DNA from: Verrucomicrobiia bacterium
Lineage (GTDB): Bacteria; Verrucomicrobiota; Verrucomicrobiia; Limisphaerales; CAIMTB01
Length of the DNA stretch: 64,000 bases
Direction: 5' to 3'
NCBI GenBank assembly: GCA_019634625.1
Contig: JAHCBA010000031.1
Location: forward strand, 1-64,000
Shown: one piece after another, positions 1 through 8,508 of the stretch
Numbering within the stretch: the first letter of the stretch is position 1
Layout of the letters: each line of letters begins with the position of its first letter
The notes under the pieces: model-generated
What the model saw: the letters and a program-made list of their open reading frames with translations, nothing else
What the model was told of the DNA's origin: nothing
Databases searched by the model: none
Program-made: the position numbers and the translations under genes

Positions 1-1301
1 CCAAAAACCTTGAACCCCCTACCCAAAAGCATACCGGCTGCATACCACCAAACTGCATAGGCGTAGTGCGACGATATCATCGGTGAGGAGACCTGCAACA
101 CCGCCAACATCATCAAAACCGCGCAAGCCTCGTACGTTGCATCAATGCGCCCTCGATACTCGAAGACTCCCGCGATGCTCCACACCCCAATAGCCGCCAT
201 TCCAACAATATTCATTACAGCATAGAGCCACCCACCAATGAGGATACTATCGATGATCTGGTTGTGCGATGATAAATCCATTTCTGACAGATACCTTTCC
301 ATAGACCTACCTGACAGAATCGGGGTCTCTAAGGCAAGTTGTGTCCGCTCGTCCCACATATGTGCTCGCTCGGAATTATCCAAGACGCTCTCTGTCGCAA
401 ACCGGTCCAACCGCGTCATCAAAGCTTCGCCAATACTCTCTACACCAAAAACTGCCCATACAATAGCTGTGCCTACCACAAATACACCAATCACTTCTGC
501 GATCCTTTTCCTAATGATGACTAGGCGCGCACCCAGCAGCACTCCAACTGCCATAAGGCCGAACAAATACGTTCGCGTAGCACCGATCACAGACATAGCG
601 ATCCCGCCCAGTCCAAGCATTGCAGCTATCAAACGAACTACTAGCCCAGACTCCCGGCCAGTTAGCCACAACAATACGAAGCATCCTGCACAAGCCTCCG
701 CCACAGATACTGGCCATACCAATGCCCCCGTGATGGGGTGAATGTAGAACCTACTTCTTTCACCGACCCAATGCCCAGGTGTCAACTCTCCAACAAATGG
801 ACTCTGCACTGCAAACGCCATTGTCACTAGTCCCACCATTGCACCAGGCATGAGTCCTAAGATGGCCCAATTGCGCCCATGCGCAGAAAGCATGGCACCC
901 AGAGCGCAAAAGCAAATGGGCGTTAACGCAATATACCGAAATGTCGTGAGGCCTTCCCATACCGCATCTGCACTCAAGCCAGCACTTATTGCCGCAACAC
1001 TGAGCCAAAGCGCCGCGGGTGCTATCCATTCTTGCTGGAGGTGCCCTTTGGCGATACTGCCTGCAAATCCTAGTGCACATCCAAACAATGCGGCAATACT
1101 CGCCAATATATGGGCTGAGAATGGCAGTGTATCCGCGGGGACCACCAACAATGCGAAGGCACAGCCAGTAGGAACTGCTATCCACGCCTGACTAAAACCT
1201 TTGCCGCCACGCCCATCCAATTGCATTGGACGACTGTGCTCCGCTCTTCTTGATCTACCAAGCATAACTCGTCTCAGCACCCTCTCCCCGGGCTCCACCA
1301 T
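1..1301 (-). CDS. O-antigen ligase/polymerase (Wzy-like) membrane protein, partial (3' end off the left edge)
   Basis: An open frame runs from an ATG at 1301 to the left edge without a stop (about 433 codons). It translates into successive hydrophobic helices (for example AWIAVPTGCAFALLVV, then FALGAML-type and LLGARLVII segments). A late periplasmic segment, RAHMWDERTQLALETPILSG followed by SSHNQIIDSILIGGWLY, resembles the Wzy_C loop, where an HN motif precedes a glycine-rich helix. Such proteins polymerise or ligate lipid-linked glycan repeat units on the periplasmic face of the inner membrane. The start lies 35 nt after the stop of the MptE-like gene with a purine-rich GAGAGA just upstream, so the genes are probably co-transcribed. 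The class is inferred from topology; polymerase and ligase cannot be told apart. Confidence 0.72.
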   Translation of the reverse strand, partial: MVEPGERVLRRVMLGRSRRAEHSRPMQLDGRGGKGFSQAWIAVPTGCAFALLVVPADTLPFSAHILASIAALFGCALGFAGSIAKGHLQQEWIAPAALWLSVAAISAGLSADAVWEGLTTFRYIALTPICFCALGAMLSAHGRNWAILGLMPGAMVGLVTMAFAVQSPFVGELTPGHWVGERSRFYIHPITGALVWPVSVAEACAGCFVLLWLTGRESGLVVRLIAAMLGLGGIAMSVIGATRTYLFGLMAVGVLLGARLVIIRKRIAEVIGVFVVGTAIVWAVFGVESIGEALMTRLDRFATESVLDNSERAHMWDERTQLALETPILSGRSMERYLSEMDLSSHNQIIDSILIGGWLYAVMNIVGMAAIGVWSIAGVFEYRGRIDATYEACAVLMMLAVLQVSSPMISSHYAYAVWWYAAGMLLGRGFKVF

Positions 1302-1335
1302 TCTCTCAAGACCAACATTGCCAACACCCTTTGTC

Positions 1336-2214
1336 CTAAAATAGGCTCTCGAATTCCCGGCGTGCAAATACCTCAAGTCGGCCGCCCACAGTCGCGTTGT
1401 ATATCTTGACACCAACACTCTCTGCAGCACACTTTGCAGCCTTATACGCTGCCTCCATTCGCTCGACTTTTGGGTCGTGCCATCGGTAACCCCTTCCAAA
1501 ATACCTCGGATCAAAGTGATTTACGTCGTCTGCCTCGGATGTCCAGACAGCGCCAGCCTTCCTAATCTGAAACCTATCTGTATAGCTATGATCGACCCCA
1601 ACCAAGTAGATTTCTGAAGCACCTGCATATACCGCGATCTGAAGATTAAAATAGGTAACAGTTCCACCCCAACCAATCTCTTCTTCAAGGTTGAAGCAAA
1701 ATTTTGGGCCAGAACCACCTGTCACTCTATCGCAATACAGGAAGGAAGCCCCTACGACATCCTTCAAGCAGTAGCGCAAGTCGAGGGGGAAGACCTTCCA
1801 CTTTGCGCCATAATCGTTCGCCTCTCGTCGCCTATCCTCAGCCACGAGCCTATCCTCGATGGTATAGACGGTCGTCTGATAGCCGGTCCTATCACCAAGC
1901 AGAAATATCCCATTACTTCCTATCGTAAATTCGTCATGCAACCTATCCAAGCGAGTATGATTTAGGCTTGGACCATTCCCCATCACAAAGCAACGCCGCC
2001 CCCGACAAGCCCCTCTTAGTGTCCTCAATCTCGCTGCGGATTCCGCGAATGCAGGATTTCGCCTCCAAGCCAGGAGCTGTATCTTGCGCTTAGCCACTGC
2101 CATCGCTTGGTAAAGCTGAATCGGCAAGAGGGAGCGCACTATTCCTTTAATCTGATACATACAGTCTGGCCGCAAATATAGGAGCTTTAATGCCCGTAAG
2201 GTGTCGACCCTCAT
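1336..2214 (-). CDS. MptE-like/DUF115 glycan-associated protein
   Basis: The 292-residue protein has the signature FVMGNGPSLN at about residues 76-85, followed by a conserved acidic/aromatic core (FTIGSNGIFLL, then GGTVTYFNLQIAVYAGASEIYLVGVDHSY). This matches the 6-hydroxymethylpterin pyrophosphokinase MptE-like (DUF115) fold, which in bacteria is mostly found in glycan and flagellin-glycosylation loci and is related to sialyltransferase-like Rossmann folds. No signal peptide or membrane segment is apparent. It lies between the flippase and the Wzy-like polymerase, which suggests a role in modifying or assembling the same polysaccharide. The exact reaction is unknown. Local GC content is lower than downstream, as is common in horizontally exchanged glycan genes. 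Confidence 0.72.
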   Translation of the reverse strand: MRVDTLRALKLLYLRPDCMYQIKGIVRSLLPIQLYQAMAVAKRKIQLLAWRRNPAFAESAARLRTLRGACRGRRCFVMGNGPSLNHTRLDRLHDEFTIGSNGIFLLGDRTGYQTTVYTIEDRLVAEDRRREANDYGAKWKVFPLDLRYCLKDVVGASFLYCDRVTGGSGPKFCFNLEEEIGWGGTVTYFNLQIAVYAGASEIYLVGVDHSYTDRFQIRKAGAVWTSEADDVNHFDPRYFGRGYRWHDPKVERMEAAYKAAKCAAESVGVKIYNATVGGRLEVFARREFESLF

Positions 2215-2396
2215 GGAGTTACACTAATTTCTGAATATATGGCAAGTCGAAATTCTAAAGGGGCCCTGCCTCTTCGGTTTGAGGCAGCGCCTCGTTTGCT
2301 GGTACCGAACAGCGTATCAGTTGTAGTAGATAGTCTCTCCCTCTCGGGCGGTGCCTAGCAAACTTGCCCCAAGAATGCCTCTTCTTGCCTCCAGCA

Positions 2397-3806
2397 CTAC
2401 CTAGGTCGGATAAGGGCATCAGTCACAGATACTATGACAAGAGCAAGAAGCGCAGGAGCAGCGCAGGTTCGCTCGAATCTTGCAGGGTTAATCGCAAACC
2501 GGGAATAGGAGAGATTCGCACTGTACCAACTATAGAAGCCCAAGTAGCCGGCAAGAATGCCGGCGGGAAATGCATAGGCACCTGCTATTGGTATCAATGG
2601 TATGGTCACAGTCATCATAATCAACCCACTAACCCCTCCAGCCACGTGCCAACGTATGATATTTGTTGTACTGAAGAGCTGCAGATGCATGGCCCCGAAT
2701 CGTTCAAAAAAGAAGCCCATAGCGAGTAACCACCAAATTGCGGACGGTGTGCTGCCGGTTTCAGCTCCGGTTTGCTTCATTGCCCAAGGGAGAGCAATGC
2801 CCAGAATCGATGCACCTCCCACATAGGTCAAATGAGCAACCTGCATTCCGCGCTTGGACAACTCAACCAGTGCGTCAATCTTCTTTAGAGCCTGTAATCG
2901 TGCTAAAATAGGAAGCTTGCTATAAAATGGCGCTGATGAGAATTGACTGACGGCTCCTAGATACCTCAATGCGACGAAATAGGCCGCGACGGCCGCCGGT
3001 TCTCCAAACTGTGCGTAGATAAGCCCGGTTGCCTGGACGAAGCCGCTTGTCAGGAGCACGCCCAAGCCGCTCCGCCAGATAGCCGGCCATACCTCCCACC
3101 AGATCGCAGGCTCCAATCTCGCACGTTCGTAGGTCTGCGCACGCCCTGATTCTACTCGAAGCGCGAGAAATCGGTTGCGTACCATAGTCACGCCGATCCA
3201 CAGTTGATTCACGAGCACCAGGATCAGGAAGGATCCGTGGAGCCAAACAACTAACAATGCGGATAGGGAGGCGCCTAGGGAGCTGATAGCCTCCCAGCGG
3301 CGCACGAGGGCCACGTGATTGAGCCCCTGAAGATAGGCCCCGTATCCAAGGGCAAGGAACGTTAAGGGACTAGCTATTGCCACCGCTGCCAAGGCCATCC
3401 AGGCAGGACCGGATTGCTCGAGTCCAGACAGCGGACGGCGCATCACTATCCAGCCACCCAGTAAGGCCAGCAGCACCGCGAGAGCGCCAAGCCATCGGTA
3501 AACGATCAACATCGTCCGCCACAGGGCTTCGACGCGGGCGAAATCTGTTGATCCTGCTCCTTCCGTCCCTGCGGGTGTCACCGCTCGGGCAAATAGCCGC
3601 GCAAAGGTTGGCGACATGCCCAGGTCAAGGAAAAACAACAGCGTCGAGACCGTCACCAGGATCTGCCATATCTGCACCTCTACCGCACTGTATCGGCCCA
3701 GGGCGAGAGGCAGTACCAACACTAAGTTTAGAGACCTCGCCGCAAAGCTTGCCCAAGTCGTAAGGGTGGGTGACTGCCAGGCACGCGTGCAGAGTTGCTT
3801 CACCAT
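2397..3806 (-). CDS. Wzx-like polysaccharide flippase (MATE/MOP superfamily)
   Basis: The 469-residue protein consists almost entirely of hydrophobic helices (12-14 predicted by eye), starting with AARSLNLVLVLPLALGRYSAVEVQIWQILVTVSTLLFFLDLGMSP split into two segments. This fits the Wzx/oligosaccharide flippase family, usually 400-500 residues, which moves lipid-linked glycan units across the inner membrane. A DLGMSPTFAR segment after helix 2 resembles the DxGxxxxxxR region common in the family. The gene is upstream of the MptE-like and Wzy-like genes, with about 180 nt of non-coding sequence before the former. The start at 3806 gives a short basic N-terminus before the first helix. Confidence 0.8.
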   Translation of the reverse strand: MVKQLCTRAWQSPTLTTWASFAARSLNLVLVLPLALGRYSAVEVQIWQILVTVSTLLFFLDLGMSPTFARLFARAVTPAGTEGAGSTDFARVEALWRTMLIVYRWLGALAVLLALLGGWIVMRRPLSGLEQSGPAWMALAAVAIASPLTFLALGYGAYLQGLNHVALVRRWEAISSLGASLSALLVVWLHGSFLILVLVNQLWIGVTMVRNRFLALRVESGRAQTYERARLEPAIWWEVWPAIWRSGLGVLLTSGFVQATGLIYAQFGEPAAVAAYFVALRYLGAVSQFSSAPFYSKLPILARLQALKKIDALVELSKRGMQVAHLTYVGGASILGIALPWAMKQTGAETGSTPSAIWWLLAMGFFFERFGAMHLQLFSTTNIIRWHVAGGVSGLIMMTVTIPLIPIAGAYAFPAGILAGYLGFYSWYSANLSYSRFAINPARFERTCAAPALLALVIVSVTDALIRPR

Positions 3807-4266
3807 GGGCGGGGTATTTACGAGATGACCAACAAGTTGACTGCCGCCAGACAGTTCGGGGAATGGGCGGTCAATCGGTTGCCTACGCCTTCCCTGTTCA
3901 GCGAGGTGTCCAGCTGCGCCATTAGCTGTGAGCCAACACGCCCATGTCCCTTCGGACAGCCATCAAGTGATACTGCTCGCCACGTGCATGTGCCTCCAGT
4001 TGCTGAAATCCAAAGCCATCAAACATCCGGCGCGCATCTTCCGAGATCGATCAGAAGCTTGGGATGGACCTTTACAAAGCTCCGCCCGGAGTTCGACCAC
4101 TTCGCTGAGTATTGCTTGCGGATGTTGCATGCCTCGACGATGCCTCCACCCCGTGAAGCTCAAGGCCTCCCATCAACCTGCCATACGTGAAGTCGCTGCC
4201 TGGATGATTGCTGCTTTCCTAACACTCTTTGTTTGCTCAATAAGAAGGTCAGCTGCCGAGCTGGGG
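3807..4266. other. Gene-free stretch with a possible degraded coding remnant
   Basis: No convincing intact gene is seen between the flippase and the methyltransferase. On the minus strand, around 4055-3930, one frame reads as a plausible protein C-terminus (RRMFDGFGFQQLEAHARG, then EQYHLMAVRRDMG and a stop). A neighbouring frame shows SEVVELRAELCKGPS. The pieces lie in different frames, as expected of a frameshifted or truncated methyltransferase or acetyltransferase. The assignment is weak. Confidence 0.25.
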
Positions 4267-5190
4267 TTACTTCCTGTATGCCGGTACCTGATAGTCACTC
4301 GTATCCAGGGGCAGGATCGGACTCTGCTGCTGAAGGTTTCGCAGCTGCTCGATGACCTTGGTATTCCTTGTGGCGAAGAACAGTCTCTTGTTTGGAAAGA
4401 GCGACTGATAGAGAAGATCTGGTTTGCTGCTCCCCGGGCAGATGATCTCAAAGAAGAGCGCCGTCAGTCCGATTTGTGCAAATGCATTTGTTAGCGAACG
4501 TTCTGACCAATATGCGACATGTCCCCCTAAACTCATGTATCCGACCTTCTGTCCATCCTCGATTGGGCCACTTCCAGGATATAGGTTTGTACAGCCGGCT
4601 ATTACGCCGTCGTCTTGCAGGCATCGGTTCAACAACCGGAACCATTGCCGAGGACGATGCAGGTGCTCTATGACTTCGCATGCCGTGATGATATCAAACT
4701 TTCTCCCAACTGCCTTAAGGTCGGTGGTGTGGATGAATCTCGATCCAAATTCCTCTCTTCGAAACTGTACAACAGCCCGAGAGACATCCACTCCAAGGAC
4801 GTCGAGGCCTTCTTCGAGGAGCACTCTGAAGACTAGGGTCGTTCCTACCCCGAAGAGCATGATTCTTTTTTCAGGAAAGTGGTGGTATAGAAGCCGCACA
4901 ATATAGTCATCGCGCTCCCCGCCCCGCTCAGGGCCTCCCCAAGACCCTCTGAGTCCCATTCCCCGCTTTGCAAGCCATTCCGGGTAGTCATGGCTCCAGA
5001 TGAAGCCACATTGTCCACACTCTAGAAAGAGGCGGCCATATCCTGTTCGCGTGTTCGCGATTGCGCCGCACATGGGGCACGCGGGACGTTGCAGGGCTAG
5101 CCGCAGTCTCCACAAAGCTCGTCCACTTGCCGCAACCGCTGTTCGCAGCGTAGTCTGCATCGCGATTTGATTCATTTGAAGGCCGTTCAC
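4267..5190 (-). CDS. Class I SAM-dependent methyltransferase with N-terminal zinc ribbon
   Basis: The 307-residue protein has an N-terminal zinc-ribbon-like pair of CxxC motifs (CPMCGAIA at about residues 39-46 and ECGQCGFIW further on). A Rossmann methyltransferase core follows: a motif I-like segment IMLFGVGTTLVFRVLLEEG, then LDVLGVDVS, then the post-motif ITACEVIEHLHRPRQW, which is typical of methyltransferase type 11/12. It probably methylates a sugar or nucleotide-sugar intermediate of the polysaccharide pathway. The start codon overlaps the stop of the upstream CMP-sugar synthetase gene by 4 nt (ATGA), which supports both the start and translational coupling. The motif I glycine pattern is slightly unusual. 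The substrate is unknown. Confidence 0.8.
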   Translation of the reverse strand: MNGLQMNQIAMQTTLRTAVAASGRALWRLRLALQRPACPMCGAIANTRTGYGRLFLECGQCGFIWSHDYPEWLAKRGMGLRGSWGGPERGGERDDYIVRLLYHHFPEKRIMLFGVGTTLVFRVLLEEGLDVLGVDVSRAVVQFRREEFGSRFIHTTDLKAVGRKFDIITACEVIEHLHRPRQWFRLLNRCLQDDGVIAGCTNLYPGSGPIEDGQKVGYMSLGGHVAYWSERSLTNAFAQIGLTALFFEIICPGSSKPDLLYQSLFPNKRLFFATRNTKVIEQLRNLQQQSPILPLDTSDYQVPAYRK

Positions 5191-5894
5191 TCTCCAAGTG
5201 CCGTAGACTGTGCCTTCAACATCAGCCGGCTCAAGGCCAGAACCTCCGCGTGCATCCAGCCCGTGGCGTCATCGATGTCCGCGGACTCCAGGGGAGGCGT
5301 TTCGAACAGCACGGGTTTTCGCCCGATCCGGGCCTGGGTGGCGGCGAAGGAGGTGCGGCCGAACAGGTAGAGGTTCGAGTTTTCCTCGAACCACGGTTCG
5401 AGGTCCTGGGTGCGGATCAGGTTGTCGGGGTCATGGTTCACCGCGGAACCGTCGGCGCGATAGAACCGGGTTTGGAACTTGTTCACCGTGAACAGGCTGT
5501 CATGGGTGCCATGCCCCACCGCCTTCCAGTAGGCCTCGATGGCGCCGCGGATCGTTCCCGCGCCCAGCAGGGGATTGGTGGTATGGGTCATCAGGTAGGC
5601 ATCCGCCTCGACATTCTCCACATCGTCCGCCAGCACCTTGTTCATGGACACGAAATCCCCGCAGATCTCCGGTTTGCGGTCGCGGATCAGGATGCGGTCG
5701 GTGTCGGTGAGACCGTGTTCGGCGAGGATCTGGCGGGCATCGGTATTGATGATCACCCGGTCGATCTCGGGCAGCGACAACAGCGTATCGAGGATCCAGC
5801 GAAACAAGGGGCGCCCGGCGAAGTTCCGGAAGTTCTTGGACTTCACCCGGGCGCTGTGGGCCTTCATGGGCAGGAGTGCGACGAGGGAGGGCAT
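5187..5894 (-). CDS. Acylneuraminate cytidylyltransferase family (CMP-sugar synthetase)
   Basis: The 235-residue protein begins with MPSLVALLPMKAHSARVKSK, matching the N-terminal nucleotide-binding motif of CMP-NeuAc/CMP-Kdo/CMP-legionaminate synthetases (ALIPARxGSxRxPxKN, here with KAHSARVKSKNFR). It continues with the expected GRPLFRWILDTL and DRVIINTDARQIL strands and MTHTTNPLLGAGTIRGAIEAY. The enzyme would activate a nine- or eight-carbon acidic sugar with CTP for glycan synthesis. The first helix motif is altered (H instead of G), as in several cytidylyltransferase-like proteins of unknown substrate. It overlaps the following methyltransferase gene by 4 nt. The region just upstream of its start is a heptamer repeat array, which leaves little room for a normal promoter. 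Confidence 0.82.
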   Translation of the reverse strand: MPSLVALLPMKAHSARVKSKNFRNFAGRPLFRWILDTLLSLPEIDRVIINTDARQILAEHGLTDTDRILIRDRKPEICGDFVSMNKVLADDVENVEADAYLMTHTTNPLLGAGTIRGAIEAYWKAVGHGTHDSLFTVNKFQTRFYRADGSAVNHDPDNLIRTQDLEPWFEENSNLYLFGRTSFAATQARIGRKPVLFETPPLESADIDDATGWMHAEVLALSRLMLKAQSTALGE

Positions 5895-5897
5895 GGG

Positions 5898-6146
5898 GAG
5901 GGGTCGGAGGTCGGAGGTCGGAGGTCGGAGGTCGGAGGTCGGAGGTCGGAGGTCGGAGGTCGGAGGTCGGAGGTCGGAGGTCAGAGGTCGGAGGTCAGAG
6001 GTCGGAGGTCGGAGGTCGGAGGTCGGAGGTCGGAGGTCGGAGGTCGGAGGTCGGAGGTCGGAGGTCGGAGGTCGGAGGTCGGAGGTCGGAGGTCGGAGGT
6101 CGGAGGTCGGAGGTCGGAGGTCGGAGGTCGGAGGTCGGAGGCTAGA
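5898..6146. repeat. Tandem heptamer array (GGAGGTC), about 34 copies
   Basis: An almost uninterrupted run of the 7-mer GGAGGTC fills the space upstream of the CMP-sugar synthetase; two or three units read GGAGGTCA/GAGGTC variants. With two GG runs per unit, the plus strand could form two-tetrad G-quadruplexes. Predicted peptides such as (EVGGRRS)n are repeat translations, not proteins. Confidence 0.97.
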
Positions 6147-6159
6147 TTGCCAGGATATT

Positions 6160-6275
6160 TTGCCTTCCGCCCTCCGTCTTCGTCCTCCGTCTTCCGTCCT
6201 CCGTCTTCTGTCTTCCGTCTTCTGTCTTCCGTCTTCCGTCCTCTGTCTTCCGTCTTCCGCCCTCCGTCTTCAGTT
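6160..6275. repeat. Heptamer array of CCGTCTT/CCGTCCT units
   Basis: About 16 imperfect 7-mers of the CCGTCTT/CCGTCCT/CTGTCTT type end directly at the stop codon of the four-helix-bundle gene. The reverse complement (GGAGGAC/GGAAGAC) differs by one or two bases from the GGAGGTC array immediately to the left, so the two arrays form a large imperfect inverted repeat. Confidence 0.93.
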
Positions 6276-6655
6276 CATTTTGGGCAAAACTTCGAGGGAT
6301 TAGCCATCATGGTGCCCAGCATGCGCCCGATCTCACGGCACTCCTCGGTAAGGAGTGCATGCTGGTCCGGCGACAGGTAGTCGCAAGCCTGGGCAGTGTC
6401 GAGCCAGTGCTGAACCTCCGCCTGTTCACCATCGCAATCGCAGAGCTTGCTGAGGAAATGAGCCTCGTAACGGCGTCGCGCCCATGCCTCGGCGAGGTTC
6501 GCTCCGATGGATCGTGAGGCGCGACGCATTTGATCGCTCAGGGCGTATCGTTCCTCCCGGGGAAAGCCCTGAGTGACGCGGAATATCTCCTGCTGCAAGC
6601 GAAACGCCCGCTGATAGATCCTCAGATCCCGAAACGACCGAATGACCTCCCCCAT
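6275..6655 (-). CDS. Four helix bundle protein (S23/IVP family)
   Basis: The 126-residue protein opens with IRSFRDLRIYQRAFRLQQEI and contains RASRSIGANLAEAWAR and LSKLCDCDGEQAEVQHWLDT. These are the hallmarks of the S23 ribosomal/four helix bundle protein family (TIGR02436), often encoded in 23S rRNA intervening sequences and related in fold to the Avd accessory protein of diversity-generating retroelements. Here it stands alone, with no rRNA or reverse transcriptase in the window. It is bounded on both sides by heptamer arrays, and its stop codon lies at the edge of one. The cellular role of free-standing members is unknown. Confidence 0.88.
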   Translation of the reverse strand: MGEVIRSFRDLRIYQRAFRLQQEIFRVTQGFPREERYALSDQMRRASRSIGANLAEAWARRRYEAHFLSKLCDCDGEQAEVQHWLDTAQACDYLSPDQHALLTEECREIGRMLGTMMANPSKFCPK

Positions 6656-6679
6656 CCCACGCCTCCCCTCATCGCAAGC

Positions 6680-6905
6680 ACCCCCCTCCGTCCTCCGCCC
6701 CCCGCCTTCCGTCCTCCGCCCTCCGCCCTCCGCCCTCCGCCCTCCGCCCTCCGCCCTCCGTACTCCGTACTCCGTCCTCCGTCCTCCGCCCCCCGCCTTC
6801 CGTCCTCCGCCCTCCGTACTCCGTACTCCGTCCTCCGTCCTCCGCCCCCCGCCTTCCGTCCTCCGCCCTCCGTCCTCCGTCCTCCGCCATCAGTCCTCCG
6901 TCCTC
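6680..6905. repeat. Heptamer array of CCGCCCT/CCGTCCT/CCGTACT units
   Basis: About 30 degenerate 7-mers lie between the start of the four-helix-bundle gene and the aldolase gene. The array encroaches on the aldolase 3' end: its last few codons and TGA stop (6890-6892) lie within repeat units. A second-order pattern (blocks ending in CCGTACTCCGTACT) recurs twice, suggesting block duplication. Confidence 0.93.
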
Positions 6906-7702
6906 CCCCCCGCGGACTCCAGTTCACGGTGCGCCAGGAATCCCTTCAGTTTCGCCACGCCAGCCTGGCAGGTGTGGAGCAGCATGGTGATATCGAGGCT
7001 GTAGGCCAGGAACCGGTACCCTTCGTGTGCGCGGGCGATTAGTTCGTCCGTGTTCGGTTGCACCACATGAATTCCGGGGACCACCCCCTTCTCCTGACAG
7101 GCATGAAGGATGCGGTCGCGCGCCTGGATGTATTCCGGATGATCGAACTGGGCGGTGATCCCCATCGAGGCCGTCAGGTCGTACGGCCCGATGAAGGCGG
7201 CATCGATGCCCGGCACGGAAAGGATGTCGTGGATGTTGTGGACGCCATCGATGTGCTCGATCTGGACGGCGGTCAGGATCTCGTGGTTGGCCTGCTTGTA
7301 CTCCTCGCTGACCCGCACCCCGAACTGGTTGGCGCGGCAGAACCCGACGCCCCGACGCCCTTCGGGAGGATACTTCACGGCGCTGACGAGGAGTTCGGCG
7401 TCGGCCCGGGTGTTGATCAGCGGACAGATCACCCCGCGGGCGCCGGCATCCAGGTACCGCTTCACGAGGGCGTAATCCACGCCGTGCAACCGCACGATCG
7501 GCGCGCAGGACGAACTGCCCGCGGCGACCGCCTGAAAGAGCGTCTGGGCCTGGGGAACATCCACCGCCGAATGCTCGGCATCGACACATACGAAGTCGAA
7601 CCCGCTGGCGGACATGAGTTCGGCGATGATGGGCGAGCCCGAATTGCACCAGGTGCCGACGACGGTGTGACCGGAGCGGAGTTTGGAGCGTAGGTTTTTC
7701 AT
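6890..7702 (-). CDS. HpcH/HpaI family aldolase (2-keto-3-deoxy sugar acid aldolase type)
   Basis: From ATG 7702 the protein is 270 residues. It carries the class II HpcH/HpaI signature: GTWCNSGSPIIAELM, FDFVCVDAEHSAVD, ARGVICPLINTRADAE, AVQIEHIDG and GIDAAFIGPYDLTASMG. The EH and E-x-D residues of these motifs form the divalent-metal pyruvate-binding site. Family members cleave or form 2-keto-3-deoxy acids such as 2-keto-3-deoxy-L-rhamnonate or 4-hydroxy-2-oxoheptanedioate; the substrate here is unassigned. Its start overlaps the stop of the EpsI-like gene by 4 nt. A longer frame upstream of the ATG is antisense-like and not real coding. The C-terminus (GGRTED) is built from repeat units. Confidence 0.88.
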   Translation of the reverse strand: MKNLRSKLRSGHTVVGTWCNSGSPIIAELMSASGFDFVCVDAEHSAVDVPQAQTLFQAVAAGSSSCAPIVRLHGVDYALVKRYLDAGARGVICPLINTRADAELLVSAVKYPPEGRRGVGFCRANQFGVRVSEEYKQANHEILTAVQIEHIDGVHNIHDILSVPGIDAAFIGPYDLTASMGITAQFDHPEYIQARDRILHACQEKGVVPGIHVVQPNTDELIARAHEGYRFLAYSLDITMLLHTCQAGVAKLKGFLAHRELESAGGRTED

Positions 7703-8451
7703 TGAATTGAAGTGGAGGAATCCGTTGATCGCTGGCGGTAGCGCACCTCGATCCACCGGACCGCAAACGATTCGAGGCGCTGGAGGTCGGCGGCCCAGTC
7801 CGTCGATGCCGCCACCGAGAACCGGAGGAACTGCTTGTCGCGGGAGCCGGTGCGGCGGGCGGCCACATTGCGGAGGAGCTGGTTGGAACCAATTCGCCGG
7901 GACGCCCACACCGCAGCCTCGCGTCCCCCCAGGGCTTCGGGATCTTCCGTCTGCCACCGGTCCGATTCTTCCAGGACGGCCCCGCCCACCAGCGTGCACC
8001 ACAGGACCAGCTCCGCGGCCGGGCCTCCGGGTGCACCGAAAATGCGGCATTGGAACGGGATGACATGCCCGCCGATTGGAATATCGACCCGGCCTGGCTG
8101 GCCAAGGTCCCGCGGCGTCCATCCCACATTGACCCAGCAGACATCGGGGGTGTGATGGACGACGCTCATCGTTGCTCCGTCCTGGGCGGTCCATTCCGCC
8201 ACAAACACCGTGAACCGGTGCCCTTCCTGGGAAAGGAACACTCCATTGATGAGATTGGTGGTCGCCAGGATTCGCTGGGCGTGCTCGCCCACAGGTTCCG
8301 ATCGGAACTCGTGGTCTGGAATGTCCTGCCGGACGACGAATCGGAGGTCGTGGGATGCCGCGACGGGAAGGAAATGGAACCAGGCCCAGGCTCCGCCTAC
8401 GGCGATGGCAAAGGCGGCGACGACAGACAGAAGCGCTGTGGATTGCCTCAT
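7699..8451 (-). CDS. Exosortase-associated EpsI-like protein (DUF3485)
   Basis: The 250-residue protein has a single N-terminal membrane segment (ALLSVVAAFAIAVGGAWAW, residues 6-24) followed by a periplasmic domain. The diagnostic region VVHHTPDVCWVNVGW (about residues 97-111) matches the H(S/T)PxxCxxxxGW motif of EpsI/DUF3485 proteins, which accompany or are fused to exosortases in exopolysaccharide loci. It probably works with the exosortase encoded 7 kb upstream at 15602-16438. It follows the O-antigen ligase-like gene by 57 nt and overlaps the aldolase start by 4 nt, so it belongs to the same transcription unit. Confidence 0.83.
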   Translation of the reverse strand: MRQSTALLSVVAAFAIAVGGAWAWFHFLPVAASHDLRFVVRQDIPDHEFRSEPVGEHAQRILATTNLINGVFLSQEGHRFTVFVAEWTAQDGATMSVVHHTPDVCWVNVGWTPRDLGQPGRVDIPIGGHVIPFQCRIFGAPGGPAAELVLWCTLVGGAVLEESDRWQTEDPEALGGREAAVWASRRIGSNQLLRNVAARRTGSRDKQFLRFSVAASTDWAADLQRLESFAVRWIEVRYRQRSTDSSTSIQ

Positions 8452-8508
8452 CGTTGGAGGGCCGGCGCGGCAGTGGGAGACATGTCCATGGTGGGGATGG
8501 GGTCCAAA

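Noticed and set aside
5250-6380. Long plus-strand frame with (EVGGRRS)n repeats
   Set aside because: It is translated from the GGAGGTC array and antisense to the CMP-sugar synthetase; not a real repeat protein.
6275-6655. Diversity-generating retroelement accessory (Avd) gene
   Set aside because: The fold is related, but no reverse transcriptase, template repeat or variable repeat is present.
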